From Halanaerobium sp051746665 (lineage in GTDB: Bacteria > Bacillota > Halanaerobiia > Halanaerobiales > Halanaerobiaceae): a stretch of DNA of 9,802 nucleotides. How positions within the stretch are numbered: the stretch's first letter is position 1; each line of letters starts with the position of its first letter. The notes beneath the pieces were generated by a model. That model was given only the letters and a program-made list of their open reading frames with translations, was not told the DNA's origin and made no database searches. The DNA lies in NCBI GenBank assembly GCA_051746665.1, contig JBNJFG010000077.1, positions 1 through 9,802 on the forward strand. The letters are read 5' to 3'. Position numbers and translations under genes: made by a program. Shown one piece after another: positions 6,286 to 9,802 of the stretch.

Positions 6286-6301
6286 TGCAATATTCATACC
6301 A
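6286..6301 (-). promoter_or_regulatory. Sigma-54 (-24/-12) promoter of the alkaline phosphatase gene
   Basis: The - strand reads TGGTATGAATATTGCA against the sigma-54 consensus TGGCACGNNNNTTGCW. The invariant GG and GC are 10 bases apart as required, and TTGCA is exact; the only differences in the fixed positions are two T for C. Initiation would fall near 6275, giving a leader of about 140 bases. It is downstream of the regulator operon's terminator, so it serves only the phosphatase. Sigma-54 promoters need an NtrC-type activator, and one is encoded immediately upstream (6549-7871). Confidence 0.7.
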
Positions 6302-6440
6302 AAAGGTTAATATTTAGTAAATTAAAATGAAAAAACATATTTTATTTAAAATTATTAATAATTAATATTGATTAAAGTGACATATATTAGGATTTATATA
6401 AATTTACCAATAATTGAGCTTTAATTACTGTTCTTTAAAT
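6302..6440. other. AT-rich region upstream of the sigma-54 promoter, presumed activator-binding region
   Basis: This stretch between the sigma-54 promoter and the terminator at 6441-6485 should hold the upstream activator sites, normally about 80-150 bases before the start. The only symmetric sequence noticed is AATTATTAATAATT (6350-6363), pure A/T and weak evidence. No gene is visible. Confidence 0.25.
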
Positions 6441-6485
6441 AAAAAAAATCAGCAAAAATTCTTATTAAAAAGAATTCTTACTGAT
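6441..6485 (-). terminator. Terminator closing the sensor-regulator operon
   Basis: Stem ATCAG (6448-6452) with CTGAT (6481-6485), then two A-T pairs, then AATTCTT (6457-6463) with AAGAATT (6470-6476), loop of six. On the - strand it is followed by eight T (6441-6448). It lies 64 bases past the regulator's stop. Confidence 0.88.
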
Positions 6486-6548
6486 AAAAAAATATAATAT
6501 TCTTTATTTTGTGTATTTTTAGTTAACTTCACATTTTAGGTGTGTAAA

Positions 6549-7871
6549 TTACTCAATTAATTCTGCAACTTCTCTATCATCTTTATACTTTTTAATCCAG
6601 TTATATAAAGTTTTTCTAGAAATCCCTAAAATTTTAGCTGCTTTTGTTTTATTACCGCTGCTCTTTTTTAATGAACTAATAATTTTTTCCTTTTCACTTA
6701 ATTTCTCCTGCTCAGCATTAACTTTTTCTACAATCTCCTGAGGCAGATCTTGTACTCTAATCTCATTATTTTTAGAAATAATAATTAGTCTTTCAGTTAA
6801 ATTTTCTAACTCTCTTATATTTCCAGGCCAGTCATATTTTTTTAATAAATCAACTGCCTTATCAGAAATTCTTTTTTGAGAAACATCTTCTCTGCTAGAA
6901 ATTTTTTTAATAAAATGATTTATTAAAATCTTGATATCTGATTTTCTTTCTCTAAGAGGAGGAACATTAACTGGAATAACATTTAATCGGTAAAATAGAT
7001 CACTTCTAAACTTATTTTCCCTAACCATTTTTTTGATATCTCGATTAGTAGTTGCAATTACTCTCACATCAACATTTATACTTTTATTTTCTCCAACTCT
7101 TTCAAACTGCTTTTCCTGCAATACCCGCAGTAGTTTAGATTGAGTATCAAGACTAATTTCAGTAATCTCATCTAACATTAAAGTTCCCTGATCTGCAATT
7201 TCAAATTTCCCTTTTTTATCTTTAACAGCACCTGTAAATGAACCCTTTTTATGACCAAATAACTCAGATTCTATAATATTATGATTAAGAGCTGCACAAT
7301 TTACTGCTACAAAGTTATTTTCTCTGCGCTGACTGTGGTAATGTAATGCTCTTGCCACTAATTCTTTTCCAGATCCACTCTCTCCTTTTATTAAAACAGT
7401 AGAACTGTAATCAGCAGCCATGTCAATTGTTTCTATCAAATTATATACTGCTCTGCTTTCTCCAATAATATTTTTATATTTTTTTCTCATCTCATCTTTT
7501 TTATCAATTTCCGGTTTTCCGATTAAATTACGAATTTTAATTTTTAATTCATCATAATCTAATGGTTTTGTCAGAAATTCTGACGCACCTAATTTCATAG
7601 CTTTAACTGCCATTGGAATACTGCCATAGGCGGTCATAAAAATGAATTTGCTTTTAATATTCTTTTCTAACATTGTTTCATAAAACTCAATCCCACTCAT
7701 TTTGGGCATTCTTATATCAGATATAATTAAGTCAGCATTAAAAGTTTCGGCTTTTTTAACTGCCTCATCTACATCATTTGCATAATCAACTATATAATTT
7801 TCAGCTTCCAAAATTGCTTTTAAGACCTTAGAGATATTTTCTCTGTCATCAACTATTAATATTTTTTTCAT
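6549..7871 (-). CDS. NtrC-family sigma-54-dependent response regulator
   Basis: A 440-residue enhancer-binding response regulator. Residues 1-118 are a receiver domain with D8-D9, phospho-acceptor D52 (IISDIRMP), T80 and K102. Residues about 134-370 are the AAA+ domain: Walker A GESGSGKE (163-170), sigma-54 contact loop GSFTGA (210-215, the accepted Ser variant of GAFTGA), Walker B GTLMLDEI (229-236). The C-terminus is a Fis-type helix-turn-helix (KTKAAKILGISRKTLYNWIKKY). All residues needed for phosphorylation, ATP hydrolysis and sigma-54 contact are present, so it should activate transcription. Start: ATG at 7871, where the receiver begins; the frame extends 30 codons further but that part is shadowed by the kinase gene. 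An SD-like AAGGAT lies about 10-12 bases before it. It overlaps the kinase gene by 23 bp, which implies a cognate pair. Likely target: the sigma-54 promoter at 6286-6301. Confidence 0.93.
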   Translation of the reverse strand: MKKILIVDDRENISKVLKAILEAENYIVDYANDVDEAVKKAETFNADLIISDIRMPKMSGIEFYETMLEKNIKSKFIFMTAYGSIPMAVKAMKLGASEFLTKPLDYDELKIKIRNLIGKPEIDKKDEMRKKYKNIIGESRAVYNLIETIDMAADYSSTVLIKGESGSGKELVARALHYHSQRRENNFVAVNCAALNHNIIESELFGHKKGSFTGAVKDKKGKFEIADQGTLMLDEITEISLDTQSKLLRVLQEKQFERVGENKSINVDVRVIATTNRDIKKMVRENKFRSDLFYRLNVIPVNVPPLRERKSDIKILINHFIKKISSREDVSQKRISDKAVDLLKKYDWPGNIRELENLTERLIIISKNNEIRVQDLPQEIVEKVNAEQEKLSEKEKIISSLKKSSGNKTKAAKILGISRKTLYNWIKKYKDDREVAELIE

Positions 7872-9234
7872 TGCTGCTATCATCCTTATAGATTGGTAAT
7901 TTAATTTTAAAAACTGTATTTTCTTCAACATCGGCTTCAATTTTTCCGCCGTGTTTTTCAATAATTTCTTTTGAAATACTTAAACCTATACCACTCCCGC
8001 TTTTTTTAGTAGTAAAAAATGGATTAAAAATTTTATCAAAATCTTTACTTTTAATACCACTGCCGTTATCTTCAATGTATATCAAAATAAAATCCTTACT
8101 ATTTTCAACTTTTATTCTGATATAACCTGTTTTTTTAATTGCTTCAACTGAGTTTAAGATAATATTGGTAAACACACTTTTTATCTTATTAATATCACCT
8201 TTTATATACCTTTGCTGGCTGTTAAACTCTTTGATTAAAGTTATATTATTATTTTCAATCATTGCTTCTAATAATTTAGAAATATCATTGAGAAGATTAA
8301 TTATATCAATTTTTTTAAATTCATATGATTTAATCCTCGCAAAATTTAAGAATTCATCTAAAAAATTATTTAATGTTTCAATCTCCTCATTTATTATTTC
8401 AAAAAAACCACTACTGGAGTTTAATTCTTGTTTTAACTTGATTACTTCAACAGCACCAGAAATAGCTTCTAAAGGATTGCGTATTTCATGTGCCAGATAA
8501 GCTGACATCTTACCAAGAGTGGCCATCTGTGTTTTTTCAATTAGACTTTTTCTGATAATCAGCATTTCTTCGTACATCCAGATGACAGAATTATAAAGTT
8601 CTTTCAATTCAGTAGGAGGATTTTTAGTCTTTAATTTTGAAATATTAAAATCACTTTCCGGAATCTTACGAACAATTTTTGCCAGATTAGTAATTGGTTC
8701 TAAAATATAATCAGCTGTAATATGAATTATAAATGTCAGCAGTAAAAACGCTGCTGCTAGAATAATCATCATCATTCTAATCGAATAATTTATCTTATCC
8801 TTAAGAGTTTGTTGAGAAAGTGTTATTATTGTCCTGCCGATTACCTCATCATCTACAATAATATCTTTTGTAGATATTAACTTATCATCATCTATATAGC
8901 TCTGTTTTTCTTCAAAACTATTTTCAATAAATTCTCCCTCTAAATCTCTATCCAATGCTGCTAAAATTCTGCCATTATTATTTATTATTTTTGCTCCAAC
9001 AACATCCTGTTCACTGTTAAATGAAGTAACATTTTTAGAAAGAGTGCTAAATTCATAGACCAGCAGGGCTTCTTTGCTGATTTCTGCCAGAGTTCTTGCT
9101 AAAAGCACACCTCTTCTCTCAATTTCTTCCTGAAATATTTCCTTCTGCTGAACAATTAAGACATAGGCTACCAGAAGCATTATTATCAAAAATATTAACA
9201 TTGTATAAGTAATCAATCTTTTTTTTAATGACAA
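7849..9234 (-). CDS. Membrane sensor histidine kinase, partner of the NtrC-type regulator
   Basis: A 461-residue kinase. TM1 spans about 8-28, then an extracytoplasmic domain of about 125 residues, TM2 about 153-174, then a HAMP-like linker to about 228. The HisKA domain has H249 in YLAHEIRNPLEAI. The ATPase domain has the N-box with N361 (FTNIILNSVEAI), G1 DNGSG (389-393), FNPFFTTK (403-410) and G2 GSGIGL (413-418). All catalytic boxes are intact. The start is TTG at 9234 with AAGGA about nine bases upstream; an in-frame TGA lies just before it and the next ATG (9201) has no SD and would cut TM1. The binding-protein gene ends 57 bases upstream with no terminator between, so co-transcription is likely. 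Its extracytoplasmic domain may read the loaded binding protein, as AioS is thought to read AioX. Confidence 0.92.
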   Translation of the reverse strand: MSLKKRLITYTMLIFLIIMLLVAYVLIVQQKEIFQEEIERRGVLLARTLAEISKEALLVYEFSTLSKNVTSFNSEQDVVGAKIINNNGRILAALDRDLEGEFIENSFEEKQSYIDDDKLISTKDIIVDDEVIGRTIITLSQQTLKDKINYSIRMMMIILAAAFLLLTFIIHITADYILEPITNLAKIVRKIPESDFNISKLKTKNPPTELKELYNSVIWMYEEMLIIRKSLIEKTQMATLGKMSAYLAHEIRNPLEAISGAVEVIKLKQELNSSSGFFEIINEEIETLNNFLDEFLNFARIKSYEFKKIDIINLLNDISKLLEAMIENNNITLIKEFNSQQRYIKGDINKIKSVFTNIILNSVEAIKKTGYIRIKVENSKDFILIYIEDNGSGIKSKDFDKIFNPFFTTKKSGSGIGLSISKEIIEKHGGKIEADVEENTVFKIKLPIYKDDSSNEKNINS

Positions 9235-9291
9235 AATTAATCATCCTTATTTTTTTACATTCTTTAACTGATTTTCTACCTTAATTAATAA

Positions 9292-9802
9292 TTATTTATT
9301 ATAATCATCTAAATAATCTCGAACTATATCATACATCTGATCATTACTAACAGCAAAACCATCAAAACCTGATTTCTGCATAGCCGCTAAACCTTTTGAA
9401 TCATTATTTAGACTTATAAATGCTTCTCTGAGCCTGTTAATTGTCTCTGGCTTAATATCTTTTCTGGCTGTTATAGAAGATGTAGGTAAATAAGAAGATT
9501 CAGTAATAATTTTAATTTCTGAATTATATTTTTTATTAACCTCATCTTCTAAAATAAATAATTTAATTGCACCGGCGTCAACTAAGCCATAACTTACACT
9601 TTTTAGAACATTAATGTGTTTACCTGTAAATACAACATCTAAATCATTTTTGTAGTCTATACCATTTCTATTTAAAATAGCTATGGGCAAATAATATCCC
9701 GAGGTAGAATCCTTTTCAGCTGTAAGTGCCAATTTTTTTCCTTTTAAATCATCCAGATTTTTAATCTCAGAATCTTTATGAACAATAAATCCACCCTGAT
9801 AA
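9292..9802 (-). CDS. PhnD-like periplasmic oxyanion-binding protein, C-terminal part (start outside window)
   Basis: The last 169 residues of a substrate-binding protein of the phosphate/phosphonate (PhnD) superfamily; the frame runs off the right edge. Visible marks are GGFIVHKDSEIKNLDDLKGK, then KDSTSGYYLP, where the STSG helix start is the family's oxyanion-binding motif, then KSVSYGLVDAGAI and a YLPTSSITARKDI strand. No cysteine occurs in the visible part; the signal peptide or lipobox lies outside. No transporter ATPase or permease follows; the next gene is the histidine kinase. That points to a sensory accessory role like AioX, rather than transport, though transporter genes could lie beyond the edge. 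The ligand (phosphate, phosphite, phosphonate, arsenite or other) cannot be decided from this portion. Confidence 0.88.
   Translation of the reverse strand, partial: YQGGFIVHKDSEIKNLDDLKGKKLALTAEKDSTSGYYLPIAILNRNGIDYKNDLDVVFTGKHINVLKSVSYGLVDAGAIKLFILEDEVNKKYNSEIKIITESSYLPTSSITARKDIKPETINRLREAFISLNNDSKGLAAMQKSGFDGFAVSNDQMYDIVRDYLDDYNK

Noticed and set aside
6350..6363. AATTATTAATAATT palindrome as an activator-binding site for the phosphatase promoter
   Set aside because: It contains only A and T in a very AT-rich region, so it is expected by chance; no second copy was found.
6135..6548. A classical Pho box (PhoB or PhoP type direct repeats) upstream of phoA
   Set aside because: I saw no pair of CTGTCAT-like or TTAACA-like repeats with proper spacing on the - strand.
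8165..8500. A 111-codon open frame on the + strand
   Set aside because: It is antisense to the kinase catalytic domain, whose motifs are intact, and its translation has no recognisable features.
1..9802. CRISPR arrays, tRNA or rRNA genes, complete insertion sequences
   Set aside because: No regularly spaced direct repeats, tRNA-like or rRNA-like sequence, or transposase gene could be seen.

Overview
The window is AT-rich. Most genes end in TAA or TAG, and several starts are non-ATG (GTG, TTG and probably ATT). Gene content, codon use and Shine-Dalgarno strength suggest a low-GC anaerobic Firmicute, most like the halophilic Halanaerobiales. That assignment is an inference from general appearance, not from a marker gene. 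One gene runs on the + strand: the 3' part of an iron-dependent alcohol dehydrogenase at the left edge. All other genes run on the - strand.

Read in the direction of the - strand, from the right edge: (1) a three-gene operon of a PhnD-like periplasmic oxyanion-binding protein (start outside the window), a membrane histidine kinase and an NtrC-type sigma-54 activator, closed by a hairpin terminator at 6441-6485; (2) an exported PhoA-type alkaline phosphatase, preceded by a good -24/-12 sigma-54 promoter (6286-6301) and followed by its own terminator (4562-4584); (3) a YibE/F-family multi-pass membrane protein; (4) a 91-bp mobile-element-like unit with 20-bp perfect terminal inverted repeats (3324-3414); (5) a conserved uncharacterised protein with EF-hand-like calcium loops, probably starting at an ATT codon, closed by a terminator (2039-2075); (6) an exported TolB-like beta-propeller protein with six PD40 repeats, preceded by a sigma-28-like promoter; (7) a terminator shared with the convergent alcohol dehydrogenase.

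The most interesting reading concerns the right half. Binding protein, kinase and sigma-54 activator are encoded together next to a sigma-54 promoter that drives an alkaline phosphatase. This is the architecture of the arsenite-sensing AioX-AioS-AioR systems, but here the apparent output is phosphatase. It suggests a three-component oxyanion sensor (phosphate, phosphite, phosphonate or arsenic oxyanion; ligand unknown) controlling phosphate scavenging without PhoB/PhoR. The link between regulator and promoter is inferred from adjacency and promoter class only.
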